The notes beneath the pieces were generated by a model. The model saw nothing but the letters and a program-made list of their open reading frames with translations. It ran no database searches and had not been told where the DNA came from. The translations under genes and the position numbers were made by a program. Source: Mesorhizobium loti R88b (GTDB lineage Bacteria; Pseudomonadota; Alphaproteobacteria; Rhizobiales; Rhizobiaceae). From it: a DNA stretch of 64,000 nt. Within the stretch, counting starts at the first letter, position 1; each line of letters opens with the position of its first letter. This document shows, in pieces, positions 39,381 to 50,322 of the stretch. The stretch is taken from assembly GCF_013170845.1 (NCBI RefSeq), contig NZ_CP033367.1:6387001-6451000 (forward strand), written 5' to 3'.

Positions 39381-40559
39381 TCAGGCGTCGGCATCGATAG
39401 CGGCCAGCGCTGCGTCGATGCCCTTGCCGACCGCAAGCTTCTGGCCGGCCGCATTCATGGCGCCGCCAAGCGCCGTCAGCGCGGCGATCGCATAGATCGG
39501 CTGGGCGGTCGGTCCCATATGGCCGATGCGCGTCAGCTTCCCGAGTGTTTCGCCACGGCCCGACGAGAAGACGACGCCGTAACGGGCGCGCGCCGCGACC
39601 CGCAGCGCCTTCTCGTCGACGCCATCGGGCGTGCGCACGGCCGTGGTGCTTGGCGAGGCGATCGCGTCGCTCGCGGCCCAAATCGACAGGCCCATGCCGA
39701 CGACGCCCGCACGCATGGCTTTTGCCGTCAGCGCGTGACGCGCCCATACAGCCTCGGGGCCTTCGGCAAGATAGAGATCCAGCGCGACATCGAGACCGTT
39801 CACTTCCGCCACGGAGGGCGTGAACGGGAACGGCTTGTCGCGCGACCACGCATTTTCCCAATCGACGATGCTCAGCACCGATGCGCGCGGTGCTGCCTTG
39901 TTGGCCTTCATCTTGGCCCAGGCGCGGTCGCTGACGCCCATCAACGTCAGTGCCGGCGGCGCGCCAAGACACTTGCCGGGGCCGGTGACATAGATGTCGG
40001 CCTTGCAGTCCTCGGGATGCGTCTTCATACCGCCGAAGGACGAAACCGCGTCGACGATCAGGTAGCCGCCATGCGCCGAAACCAGCGCACCGATGGCATC
40101 GATCGGGTTGATCGTGCCCGACGGCGTGTCGTGATGGCAGACCGACACGATGGTGATTTCCGGATGCGCCTTCAGCATGTCGGCGACCGATTGCGGATCG
40201 ATCGCCTCATTGTAGGGCACCTCGATTTCGAGCAGGTGCGGCGAATAGCGTTTCGCCCAATAGCCGAAGCCCTTGCCGTAGACGCCGGAGGCAAGGTTGA
40301 GCACCACGTCGTCCGGCGTGATCAATGAGGCAGCGGCAGCCTCGAGGCCCAGCACCGGCTCGCCATGCAGGATCAGCGGCTTGTTGGACAGCCGCATCGC
40401 CTTCTGCGCCTTGTCGACCACCTTCTCATAAAAGAGCTGGAACGCCGGGTCGTAATCGTAGAGCACCGTGCGCGAGAGACCGCGCAGCACTTCTGGATAG
40501 GCATTCACCGGGCCTGCGGTCAGCGTAATGACCGGATCGGCATGTTCGAGATAGCGCAT
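39381..40559 (-). CDS. ppaT: Pyridoxamine-pyruvate aminotransferase
   Basis: 392 residues of the class V aminotransferase fold. It transfers the amino group of pyridoxamine to pyruvate, giving pyridoxal and alanine, and works without PLP as a cofactor because the vitamer is the substrate. Landmarks are ITLTAGPVNAYPEVLR, ILHGEPVLGLEAAAASL, VCHHDTPSGTINP, DAVSSFGG, and the substrate lysine in VTGPGKCLGAPPA. The ATG at 40559 starts MRYLEHADPVI as in the M. loti enzyme. It lies between the lactonase and the dehydrogenase genes. Confidence 0.94.
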   Translation of the reverse strand: MRYLEHADPVITLTAGPVNAYPEVLRGLSRTVLYDYDPAFQLFYEKVVDKAQKAMRLSNKPLILHGEPVLGLEAAAASLITPDDVVLNLASGVYGKGFGYWAKRYSPHLLEIEVPYNEAIDPQSVADMLKAHPEITIVSVCHHDTPSGTINPIDAIGALVSAHGGYLIVDAVSSFGGMKTHPEDCKADIYVTGPGKCLGAPPALTLMGVSDRAWAKMKANKAAPRASVLSIVDWENAWSRDKPFPFTPSVAEVNGLDVALDLYLAEGPEAVWARHALTAKAMRAGVVGMGLSIWAASDAIASPSTTAVRTPDGVDEKALRVAARARYGVVFSSGRGETLGKLTRIGHMGPTAQPIYAIAALTALGGAMNAAGQKLAVGKGIDAALAAIDADA

Positions 40560-40585
40560 GGTCTTGGTCTCCGGATTGGCGGCGG

Positions 40586-42377
<1,792 letters not shown>

Positions 42378-42380
42378 GCG

Positions 42381-43478
42381 TCAGGCCTTTCTGGACTGAT
42401 GATAGCGGTGATCGACATACTCGGCGAGTGCGAGCACGATCAGCACGATGGAAACCAGCACCAGCGTGAAAGTGTTGGGCACGCCAAGCCGCCGTGCGGC
42501 GCTCTCGCCGCCGATCGAGAGCACCGAAAGCAGGAACACGAAACCGATCGCGGCAAAGCCGTTCATGCGGGCAAGGAACACGGCTGGAATGACCGCCAGC
42601 CCATAGGCGGGGTTCCAGTCGGCCCGGACATTGCCTTGCACCCCAATGATGTCGACGGCGCCGGCAAGGCCAGCGAGCCCCGCGGAAATGGCGAAGACGG
42701 CGACGGTCAGGCCCGGCACGCCGAGCCCTGAATGAACCGCGGCGCGCGGATTGGCGCCGACGATCCGCAATTTCAGCCCGAACGCCGTGCGCGTCATCAC
42801 CAGATGCACGATGATGATCGTCGCCAGCCCAAGCAGCAGGCCGCTGGTGATGGTCGTGTCGAACAGGCGCGGCAGCCGATCTTCCACCGGCAGCGTGCGG
42901 GTTTGCGGCACGGTCGTGGAGGGATCGCGAAACGCCAGTTTGACGAGGACGTTGGCGAACGATGTGCCGAGGAACGTCATCATCAGCGTGGTGATGATCT
43001 CGTTGACGCCCTGATAGGCTCGCAACAGCGCCGGAACGAGCGACCAGATCATCGCCACAACCATGGCGATCAGGAACGAACAGAACAGCGCCAGCCAAGC
43101 CGGCATGATCTCAACGAACACGGGGGCACTGGCGGCCGCCGTCACCGCGCCAAGCAGGAACTGTCCGTCGCCGCCGAGATTCCACATGCCGGCTCGAAAG
43201 GCCACGATGAGGCCGGCGGCAAGGAACAGCAGCGGCGCCATGCGCGTCAGCGTCTGCTGGATGCCGAGCGGCGAGAACAGGCCTTTTTCCAGCACGTAGC
43301 CATAATAGGCGAGCGGATCGACGCCGACGGCAAGCAGGATGCAGCCGGCGATGATGAGAGCGATGAGGATCGGGCCGAGCGTCATCAGTAGCCGACGCAG
43401 TATGTCGCGGCGCGTCGCCGCCGCACTCGTGGCATCGAGCGCGGTTGCACTGGCGGTGGGTGCGGTGTCGATGCTCAT
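42381..43478 (-). CDS. ABC transporter permease, BMP/nucleoside type (first permease)
   Basis: 365 residues with a soluble N-terminus of about 35 residues and about ten membrane helices. Family motifs are FRAGMWNLGGDGQFLLGAV near residue 130 and QGVNEIITTLMMTFLG near residue 190. The start at 43478 overlaps the ATPase stop as ATGA. It forms the heterodimeric channel with the next gene product. Confidence 0.9.
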   Translation of the reverse strand: MSIDTAPTASATALDATSAAATRRDILRRLLMTLGPILIALIIAGCILLAVGVDPLAYYGYVLEKGLFSPLGIQQTLTRMAPLLFLAAGLIVAFRAGMWNLGGDGQFLLGAVTAAASAPVFVEIMPAWLALFCSFLIAMVVAMIWSLVPALLRAYQGVNEIITTLMMTFLGTSFANVLVKLAFRDPSTTVPQTRTLPVEDRLPRLFDTTITSGLLLGLATIIIVHLVMTRTAFGLKLRIVGANPRAAVHSGLGVPGLTVAVFAISAGLAGLAGAVDIIGVQGNVRADWNPAYGLAVIPAVFLARMNGFAAIGFVFLLSVLSIGGESAARRLGVPNTFTLVLVSIVLIVLALAEYVDHRYHQSRKA

Positions 43479-45043
43479 GCCGCAAGTCCGATCATCAGGC
43501 GACCGACCTTGGTTCGTGCATCGTCGGCATTGCCGACAGTGCCGACGAGCGCTCCGTTGGCAATGACAGCGATGCGGTCGCACATGCTGAGCAACTCCTC
43601 GAGGTCGGTGGAGATGAGCAGCACGGCGAGGCCACGCGCCGCCGTGTCGCGGATGCGCTGGCGCGACGCCAATGTGTTGGCGAGATCGAGACCGTAGGTC
43701 GGCTTGTTGAAGATCACCACTTTCGCGCCTTCGGCCAGTTCGCGCGCCAGCAGCACCTTCTGGATATTGCCGCCGGACAGCCGCGCGACCGGCGTCTTCA
43801 GGCTGGGCGTGCGCACATCATACTCGCGCACCAGCTGGGCGGCGCGCTTGTCGATCTCGGCACGCTGTTCGACGCCGTTGCGCCAGAACGGAGCCGCGCC
43901 GACCTGTTTGAGGAAGAAGTTGATCGAGACCGGGAAGGTGCCGACCGTGCCTTCGCCCAGCCGGTCGTCGGTCAGGTAGCGAAGGCCGCGCTGGCGGCGT
44001 TCGCCGACGCTCAGGGCCTCTATTGCCGCGCCTTCCAGCCGCACCGAACCGCCGGTCGCCGCGCGCTGGCCGGCCAAGGCTTCGGCCAACTGCTTTTGCC
44101 CGTTGCCGTCGATGCCAGCGATGCCCAGAATCTCGCCTGGAAGAATATCGAAGGAGATCGATGACAGGCCCGGCGCATTGTCTGTCGGCGCGACCGCCAG
44201 ATCCGCGACCTGAAGCAGCGGAGCGGCATCGGCGCGGACAGTGCGGACAGGACGCTCGACCGCTTCGGGATCGTCCTTCTGCTTGCCGAACATCAATTCC
44301 ACGATTTCGGAGATGATCTCCTGCTCGCCCAGCGCGCGAAAGCGTTCGGGCGGGATCTCGCCGACCTTGCGTCCTAGCTTCAGCACCGAGATGCGGTCGC
44401 CGAAGGCAGCCGCCTCCTTCAGCTTGTGGGTGATGAAGACGATGGCAAGCCCCTGCTCCACCAGACGACGCATCAATGCGCCCAGTTCATCGATGCCCTT
44501 CGGCGTCAGCATCGAGGTGGATTCGTCGAGGATCAGCAACCGGCTGTTGCGGACCATCGCGCGCAGAATCTCGACCTGTTGCTGCTCGCCAAGTGAAAGC
44601 TCCGACACCTTGGCTTGCAGGTTCACCGTGATGCCGAGGCTGCTGGTGATCTCGGCGACGCGCGCCGCCAGTTCCTCGGTCTTGGGTCGCTGCCACCACG
44701 GGCCGCCAAGCAACAGATTTTCCGCCACCGTCAGTGTCGGCACCAGCATCATATGCTGGAAAACGGTGCCGATGCCGAGCGCAAGCGCATGGCGCGGCGA
44801 GGTGATCGGCACCGGTTTGCCGTCGACCAGGATGCGTCCTTCATCCGGCTGCTGCAGGCCCGACAACATGCCGATCAAGGTGGATTTTCCCGCGCCGTTC
44901 TCGCCGAGCAGCACATGCACTTCGCCAGGACGGATCGACAGGTCGATGCTGTCATTGGCGACGATGCCGGGAAAGCGTTTGGTCACGCCTTCAAGCGCGA
45001 CGATGTCGCGCTTGTCGCCGGACGATGAAGAAGAACTGCTCAT
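43475..45043 (-). CDS. ABC transporter ATP-binding protein with two nucleotide-binding domains
   Basis: 522 residues. The first domain has Walker A GENGAGKST, signature LSLGEQQQ and Walker B RLLILDEST. The second has a degenerate Walker A (GIDGNGQKQ) with signature LSGGNIQK and FNKPTYGLD in place of a DEPT-type Walker B, as usual for the RbsA/YufO class. A serine run (SSSSSSS) opens the protein. It energises the two permeases that follow with overlapping genes. Confidence 0.93.
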   Translation of the reverse strand: MSSSSSSSGDKRDIVALEGVTKRFPGIVANDSIDLSIRPGEVHVLLGENGAGKSTLIGMLSGLQQPDEGRILVDGKPVPITSPRHALALGIGTVFQHMMLVPTLTVAENLLLGGPWWQRPKTEELAARVAEITSSLGITVNLQAKVSELSLGEQQQVEILRAMVRNSRLLILDESTSMLTPKGIDELGALMRRLVEQGLAIVFITHKLKEAAAFGDRISVLKLGRKVGEIPPERFRALGEQEIISEIVELMFGKQKDDPEAVERPVRTVRADAAPLLQVADLAVAPTDNAPGLSSISFDILPGEILGIAGIDGNGQKQLAEALAGQRAATGGSVRLEGAAIEALSVGERRQRGLRYLTDDRLGEGTVGTFPVSINFFLKQVGAAPFWRNGVEQRAEIDKRAAQLVREYDVRTPSLKTPVARLSGGNIQKVLLARELAEGAKVVIFNKPTYGLDLANTLASRQRIRDTAARGLAVLLISTDLEELLSMCDRIAVIANGALVGTVGNADDARTKVGRLMIGLAA

Positions 45044-45075
45044 GAAGGCCCAGCACTGAAAAACGGGAAAGGTCT

Positions 45076-45099
45076 GGAGGGGTGACGGATCACCCCTCC
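45076..45099 (-). terminator. Hairpin between the BMP binding-protein gene and the ATPase gene
   Basis: Perfect 10-base arms GGAGGGGTGA (45076-45085) and TCACCCCTCC (45090-45099) with a 4-base loop lie just after the binding-protein stop. The minus strand continues with a short T run about a dozen bases on. It is probably an attenuator or mRNA-stabilising stem that lets the binding protein be made in excess over the ATPase and permeases. Confidence 0.65.
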
Positions 45100-45119
45100 G
45101 GCAGCCTGTATTGATCGCC

Positions 45120-46148
45120 TTACTGGGCGACGCTTGTCATCAGCGCCCTGACGGCGGCCGCGTCAAACACCGGATCGACCTTGATCTTGCCGGAAATGAC
45201 GTCTTCGCGCAGCGCCTGGATTTCCGCCCAGACATTGTCCGGGATCGCAGCGGTCTTCAGCAACTTGACCGAATCGTCCTTGAGCCCGATCGCATAGTGC
45301 TTGGTGCCGAACGTGTCGGCCTTCAGGTCAGCGATCATCGCCGCATAGACCGGCTCGATGTTCCACACCACCGACGACAGCAGGAAGCCCTTGTCGATCG
45401 GCGACTTGTCACCGATGACGTCGATGAAATAGACCTTGCCGCCATCGGCTGCCTTGGTCGTCTCGACCGCCTGCAGCATGCCGAAGCTCGAACCGTTGCC
45501 TTGTCCGAAGATGATGTCCGCACCCGACGCAATCACGCTTTCGGTGACGCGCTTGCCGCCGGCCGCATCGCTGTAGGCGGCCGGCCCGATCACCGCGTAG
45601 GTGATCTTGACGGCTGGGTTCTCGGCCTTCACGCCCTGCGCGAACGCTGCCGATTGCGAATTCCACGACGGCGGTTCGCCCGAGACGACGATGCCAACCG
45701 ACTTCGAGCGCGACATCTTGGCGGCGAGACGGCCGGCGAGATAAGCGCCCTGGTGGCCGCTCAGCGTGTAGTCGGCGACGAGGCCCTTCTCCAGGCCGTT
45801 GGGCGTGTCGACGATCGCCACCGGAACTTTCAACTCCTTGGCGATTTCGGGCGCCGAGGTGTTGTAGCCGCTGGCATGCGCGATCAGCAGACTGGCGCCA
45901 TCGGACGCAAGTTCCCGCATGGTCGGACGAACGTCACCATAGCCGAGGCCCTGAGCCACGACCACTTCGACGCCGGCTGCCTTGCCCGCGGCCTTGGCCG
46001 CGTCGATGCCTTGCTGGTTCCAGCCATAATCCGTGCCTTCTTCGGGTGTCAGGATGGCGATCGACTTGACTTCGCCGGCAAACGCGCCGCCAAGCAAGAC
46101 ACCGCTCAATATAAGTGCACTTACACTGCTTTTAAGAAGCTTTAACAT
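45120..46148 (-). CDS. BMP-family ABC transporter substrate-binding protein
   Basis: 342 residues of the basic membrane protein/PnrA family. It has a cleavable signal peptide (MLKLLKSSVSALILSGVLLGGAFA) with no lipobox, so it is periplasmic rather than lipid-anchored. The core shows DYGWNQQGIDAAK, ASGYNTSAPEI, LSGHQGAYLAGRLAA and FIDVIGDKS. The ATG at 46148 has AGAGAGGG upstream. Family members bind purine nucleosides or other aromatic ligands by stacking, which would suit a pyridine vitamer. Confidence 0.92.
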   Translation of the reverse strand: MLKLLKSSVSALILSGVLLGGAFAGEVKSIAILTPEEGTDYGWNQQGIDAAKAAGKAAGVEVVVAQGLGYGDVRPTMRELASDGASLLIAHASGYNTSAPEIAKELKVPVAIVDTPNGLEKGLVADYTLSGHQGAYLAGRLAAKMSRSKSVGIVVSGEPPSWNSQSAAFAQGVKAENPAVKITYAVIGPAAYSDAAGGKRVTESVIASGADIIFGQGNGSSFGMLQAVETTKAADGGKVYFIDVIGDKSPIDKGFLLSSVVWNIEPVYAAMIADLKADTFGTKHYAIGLKDDSVKLLKTAAIPDNVWAEIQALREDVISGKIKVDPVFDAAAVRALMTSVAQ

Positions 46149-46248
46149 TTTACCCTCTCTGGTTGACGACCAATCATTATTCTTATTGTTATTGCGCGGA
46201 AGCGAGATAGACTGCCTGTACAAACCCACCTTACGGAGCTCAGGCAAA

Positions 46249-46674
46249 GTGAAGATTCGTTATTTTCTCCCGGTGATGCTGGCGTTCACGTCCTTCGCCA
46301 ATTCGGTTGAGTTGCACCATGTCACCGTCCGCACCGGAACTGACGGGCTCGACATGGTGCCATTGACGATTTCGAATGCGGGCAACGAAGGCTTGTCCTG
46401 CAATGCCGACTTCGCCCACTGGTATTCAGCCGGGATCGCCACGGTCGAGCCGGGCAAGAGCGCCCGTGTCGAACTCTGGTTCGATCCCAAGACGGGCACG
46501 TTCACGATCCTCAACGACAAGCGCGAGAACCTGCCCGTCGAGCGGCTGTGGTGCGGCCTGTCAGGCCGCGCATATGCCACACGCGCGCAAATCACGCTCG
46601 ACCGCACCGATGCGGCGAAAGGCGAGCGCGTCGTGTCCTGCATCCTGGGGCAGGACAGTCTGGTCTGCCGGTAG
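46249..46674 (+). CDS. Small secreted hypothetical protein, opposite in direction to the B6 genes
   Basis: 141 residues from a GTG at 46249 with GGAG about ten bases upstream. The first 18-20 residues (VKIRYFLPVMLAFTSFANS) form a likely signal peptide. The mature part is a short beta-rich domain with four cysteines (LSCNADF, LWCGLSG, VSCILGQDSLVC) that could form two disulfides. No family is recognised. It is the only plus-strand gene in the 38596-56026 run, lying between the two ABC transporter operons and divergent from the BMP gene. Confidence 0.65.
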   Translation: MKIRYFLPVMLAFTSFANSVELHHVTVRTGTDGLDMVPLTISNAGNEGLSCNADFAHWYSAGIATVEPGKSARVELWFDPKTGTFTILNDKRENLPVERLWCGLSGRAYATRAQITLDRTDAAKGERVVSCILGQDSLVCR

Positions 46675-46712
46675 GCGCTCATCGATTTGCCCGCCCCAAC
46701 ACCCCGCGCCTC

Positions 46713-47723
46713 TTACTTGTTTGCCAGGAACGTGTCGGTGAAGACGTCGTCCGCCGAGAGAGGTGTCTTGAGCACGCCCTGATCGGTGAGCGTCTTCAGC
46801 GTTTCCTCCCACTGCGTCTTGGTCATCCAGCCAAGACCGTGTTCCTTGGTGTCCGGGCTGGTGAAGGTCGACGCGATGTCGGCGTTGATCTGTGCCAGCA
46901 GCACGTCCTTCTTGTCGGCATAACCGGGTGCTGCCTTGGCAGTGATCTCGGCAGCCTCTTCGGGGTGCGCCACGACATAGTCGAAAGCCTCCCTGTAGCC
47001 CTTGACGAAGCGGGCGACGACGTCGGGCTTGTCCTTGATCATCGCCTGCGAGGTGAAGAGGCCCGAGCCGTAGGCCTTCCAGCCGTAATCGGCGCCCAAC
47101 ATGATGCTGAGCGAGCCGGGACCGCCGGCCTTGGCCTCCAGTTCGGGAACCTCGGCATCGACATAGCCGATCACCGTCTGAACGCGGCCCAGGAGCAGGT
47201 AGCTTTCATAGGGCGGCGAGACGCTGTTCAGTGTCATGTCCTTTTCGGTCAGGCCATTGGCCGCCAGGAAGCCTTTGAAGAAGAGGTAGGTCGAACCGGC
47301 CGGATGAATACCGATGGTGAGACCCTTGAGATCGGCCGGCTTGGTGAGCTTCACCGTCTTGGCCAGCGACATGATCGCCAGCGGCGAATGCTGGTTGACG
47401 GCGGCCACCGCCACGACAGGTACATTCTGCGACCGCGCGACAGCCAGCGTGGGAAGATCGCCGAAACCGAAATCCGCGTTCCCGTTACCCACCAGCCGCA
47501 TGGCGTCCGGCGAACCGGAACCCTTGCGGATCTCGGTCACGTCGATGTCGTTCTTGGCGAAGAAGCCTTTTTCCTTGCCGACGAAGAACATGGCGTGGTT
47601 GCCGCGCACCACCCAGTCGAGCTGGACGTTGACCTTGTCCGCCGCCATTGCAGCGGTGGAGAAGCCAAGCGCGCCGGCAAATGCTGCGAGCGTGGCTGCC
47701 TTGATGAATGAGCGTCTGAGCAT
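46713..47723 (-). CDS. ABC transporter substrate-binding protein, NMT1/THI5-like
   Basis: 336 residues with an N-terminal export signal (MLRRSFIKAATLAAFAGALGFSTAAMA, RR-containing). The mature protein matches the NMT1/THI5 fold: VQLDWVVRGNHAMFFVGKEKGFF, GSGSPDAMRLVGNGNADFGF, and IGIHPAGSTYLFFKGFL. Relatives bind thiamine pyrimidine precursors, which resemble pyridoxine in size and substituents. It heads a complete ABC system (permease 47745-48560, ATPase 48557-49390) directly next to the FHMPC dehydrogenase gene. Confidence 0.92.
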   Translation of the reverse strand: MLRRSFIKAATLAAFAGALGFSTAAMAADKVNVQLDWVVRGNHAMFFVGKEKGFFAKNDIDVTEIRKGSGSPDAMRLVGNGNADFGFGDLPTLAVARSQNVPVVAVAAVNQHSPLAIMSLAKTVKLTKPADLKGLTIGIHPAGSTYLFFKGFLAANGLTEKDMTLNSVSPPYESYLLLGRVQTVIGYVDAEVPELEAKAGGPGSLSIMLGADYGWKAYGSGLFTSQAMIKDKPDVVARFVKGYREAFDYVVAHPEEAAEITAKAAPGYADKKDVLLAQINADIASTFTSPDTKEHGLGWMTKTQWEETLKTLTDQGVLKTPLSADDVFTDTFLANK

Positions 47724-47744
47724 TGTTCTATCCTTCCTGGGGAC

Positions 47745-48560
47745 CTAGGCCCGGCTGAATTTCGGTGCCCACGGCACCACGATGCGTTCGAGAATCTCGG
47801 CGGCGTAGTAGAAGGCGATGCCCAGCACCGAAACGAGCAGCAGCGCCGCGAAGACCAGTGCCGTGTCGAGTTGGGTTGAAGCGAACTGGATGACGTAGCC
47901 GAGCCCGTCCGAGGCGCCGGCGAATTCGCCGACGATGGCGCCGATGACGCTGAGCGTCGCGGCGATCTTGGTTCCAGCCATCAGGTTCGGCAGCGAATGC
48001 GGGACGCGGATCCTGAACAGGATCTGGGTCTGGCTGGCGCCGACCGAGTTCATCAGTGACAGCAGCGAGCGGTCGACCGACTGCATGCCCGCCAGCATCG
48101 ACAATGTCACCGGGAAGAAGGCGATGACCAGGATCAGACCGATCTTGGGCGCAAGCCCGTAGCCGAACCAGAGGATGAAGATCGGCGCCAGTGCCACCTT
48201 GGGCACATTCTGGAACAGCACCACCAGCGGATAAAGCGCTCGCCCCAGCCAGTCGAAGCGCACGATGACCAGCGCAATGGCAATGCCGACCACCACAGAG
48301 ACGACGAATCCGAACAGGATCTCGCCTGCCGTCACCAGTGTCGCCTGCATCAGCGTTGCCCATTGCGCGACCAGCGATTGCGCGATCTCGGACGGGGCCG
48401 GAATGATGAAGGTGGATATGGCGAAGATCCGCACCACGGCTTCCCACACGATGATCGTCGCCAGCAGAAGGATGACCGCCGGCAGCCAGCTGCCTGTCGC
48501 CGCGGCCCAGTTGGTGGCAAGCCGCGGCTCGGAGAGATTGGTGATGGGCTGATCGCTCAC
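47745..48560 (-). CDS. ABC transporter permease, NitT/TauT/ThiX type
   Basis: 271 residues with six transmembrane helices. The EAA loop is visible as SLMNSVGASQTQILFRIRVPHSLPNLMAG. The GTG start at 48560 overlaps the ATPase stop (GTGA). It is the membrane channel of the NMT1/THI5-type importer. Confidence 0.92.
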   Translation of the reverse strand: MSDQPITNLSEPRLATNWAAATGSWLPAVILLLATIIVWEAVVRIFAISTFIIPAPSEIAQSLVAQWATLMQATLVTAGEILFGFVVSVVVGIAIALVIVRFDWLGRALYPLVVLFQNVPKVALAPIFILWFGYGLAPKIGLILVIAFFPVTLSMLAGMQSVDRSLLSLMNSVGASQTQILFRIRVPHSLPNLMAGTKIAATLSVIGAIVGEFAGASDGLGYVIQFASTQLDTALVFAALLLVSVLGIAFYYAAEILERIVVPWAPKFSRA

Positions 48561-49390
48561 GGCGTGCCTCCCGGTTGGTGGCTGGCGCGCAGCATCACAC
48601 GCAGTTGAACCACCAGCCTGACGAACTCCGGATCTTCCGTGACCGACAGATCGCGCGGATAGGGCAGACCGATGTCAAGGCTCTCGGTGATCCGTCCGGG
48701 CTTGATCCCCATCACGTGGACATGGCGCGACAGGTGGATGGCTTCGTCTATGGAATGGGTGACGAGCACGATGGTCTTGCCGGTGCGCTGCCAGATCTCC
48801 AGCAGCGACTGGCCCATCTGGTCGCGGGTTATGGCGTCGAGCGCGCCGAAAGGCTCGTCCATCAGCAGCACCGCCGGATCGAGCGCCAGGGCCCGCGCGA
48901 TAGCAACGCGCTGGCGCATGCCGCCGGACAATTCGTTGGGGCGCTTATGGGCGCTGTCGCCTAACCCCACGAGCTCCAACATCTCCTGCCCACGCGCCCG
49001 CAAATCGGCGCGCGAGAGCGACTTATCGGCGATGCCAAGCAGCATCGATGCGTTGTCGACGGCGTTCTTCCAGGGAAGCAGGTTGGCATCCTGGAAGACG
49101 AGGCCGATCATGCGCTTGCGCGCCGCCTCGACGGGTGAAAGCCCGGCGATCGAAACGCTCCCGCTGGTCGGATTGACCAGCCCGGCCAGAACCTTGAGCA
49201 AGGTGCTCTTGCCGCAGCCGGAAGGACCGATGAGGGAGACGAACGACCCCTTAGGTATCGCAAGATCGATGTTCTGCAGCACCAGTTGCCTGGCCATGAC
49301 GACCGAAACGCCCTTGACGGAGATCAGGTCGTCATCGTGGCGGATATGGGCTGGCCGGCCGCCTGCAGCTCGAATGGGTTCCATGCGCAT
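48557..49390 (-). CDS. ABC transporter ATP-binding protein, NitT/TauT type
   Basis: 277 residues with Walker A GPSGCGKST, Q-loop VFQDANLLPW, signature LSGGMRQR, Walker B VLLMDEPFGALD and the switch His in LVTHSIDEA. It follows the FHMPC dehydrogenase gene by two bases and is coupled to the permease. It energises import of the ligand captured by the NMT1/THI5-like protein. Confidence 0.93.
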   Translation of the reverse strand: MRMEPIRAAGGRPAHIRHDDDLISVKGVSVVMARQLVLQNIDLAIPKGSFVSLIGPSGCGKSTLLKVLAGLVNPTSGSVSIAGLSPVEAARKRMIGLVFQDANLLPWKNAVDNASMLLGIADKSLSRADLRARGQEMLELVGLGDSAHKRPNELSGGMRQRVAIARALALDPAVLLMDEPFGALDAITRDQMGQSLLEIWQRTGKTIVLVTHSIDEAIHLSRHVHVMGIKPGRITESLDIGLPYPRDLSVTEDPEFVRLVVQLRVMLRASHQPGGTP

Positions 49391-49392
49391 GG

Positions 49393-50322
49393 CTACTCCC
49401 GGCCCTCCAGGATGCGCCGCACGGCAACGAGCTTGCGGGCCCGTTCGCCTTGCAGAGCCTTGGTCTGCTCAGGCGTATAGGAGAACATGCCCTCGCCCGA
49501 CTTGATGCCGAACTTCGATGCATTGGTCTTTTCCAGCACCATCGGCGCGACATCGCCGCGATTGGAGAGATCCGCGTTGAGGAAAGAGGAGACGGATTTG
49601 TAGATATCGAGGCCCGCCATATCGAGCAGCGCCATCGGCCCGATCACGGCGATCTTGTAGCCGATGCCCCACGACACGCAGGTGTCGAGATCTTCAGGAT
49701 CGATGACGCCGCGCTCGACAAGGTCGACCGCCTCGCGCAGCAGCGCATAGAGGACGCGGTTTTCGACGAAGCCCGGAACATCCTTCTTCACCACCACCGG
49801 CAGCAAGCCGATGGAGCGGATAAGGTCGCGGATGACAGCCACGGTTTGCGGCGCCGTCTTCTCGCCGGCGATCACCTCGATCATCGGGATGATGTGCGGC
49901 GGGTTCGACCAGTGCATGCCCACCATCCGCTCGGGATGCGAGATATGCGCCTGCAGCTTGGTGATCGGGATACCCGACGTGTCGGACGCGACGATCGTGT
50001 CCGACGCGATCAGGCCGTCGATCGCATGATAGACGTCGGCCTTGATCGAAATGTTTTCAGGAACGTTCTCGATGACGAGGTCGGCACCGGACACCGCATC
50101 GCCGATGTCGTCGGTGAAGCGAATCCCACCAACGCCGGCCGGCGGCGGCGCGATACCGAGGGAATCGAGAACGGTCTCGGCCACGCCCAGCATGGTTTGC
50201 GCGCGCTCGATCGCTGCCGGGGCAACGTCGTAGGCGACGACCTGAAGGCCGCCCCTGGCGAGCCGGGCGGCCATGCCCGGACCCATCGTGCCCATACCGA
50301 TGATGGCGATACGCTGGATCAT
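49393..50322 (-). CDS. 5-Formyl-3-hydroxy-2-methylpyridine-4-carboxylate dehydrogenase
   Basis: 309 residues, 3-hydroxyacyl-CoA dehydrogenase-like fold. It oxidises the aldehyde made by 4-pyridoxate dehydrogenase to 3-hydroxy-2-methylpyridine-4,5-dicarboxylate with NAD+. The Rossmann motif is [15 protein letters not shown], followed by DLVIENVPE and the catalytic His in GMHWSNPP; the C-terminal domain contains [14 protein letters not shown]. It matches the characterised M. loti enzyme from memory. The start overlaps the upstream stop as ATGA. Confidence 0.93.
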   Translation of the reverse strand: MIQRIAIIGMGTMGPGMAARLARGGLQVVAYDVAPAAIERAQTMLGVAETVLDSLGIAPPPAGVGGIRFTDDIGDAVSGADLVIENVPENISIKADVYHAIDGLIASDTIVASDTSGIPITKLQAHISHPERMVGMHWSNPPHIIPMIEVIAGEKTAPQTVAVIRDLIRSIGLLPVVVKKDVPGFVENRVLYALLREAVDLVERGVIDPEDLDTCVSWGIGYKIAVIGPMALLDMAGLDIYKSVSSFLNADLSNRGDVAPMVLEKTNASKFGIKSGEGMFSYTPEQTKALQGERARKLVAVRRILEGRE

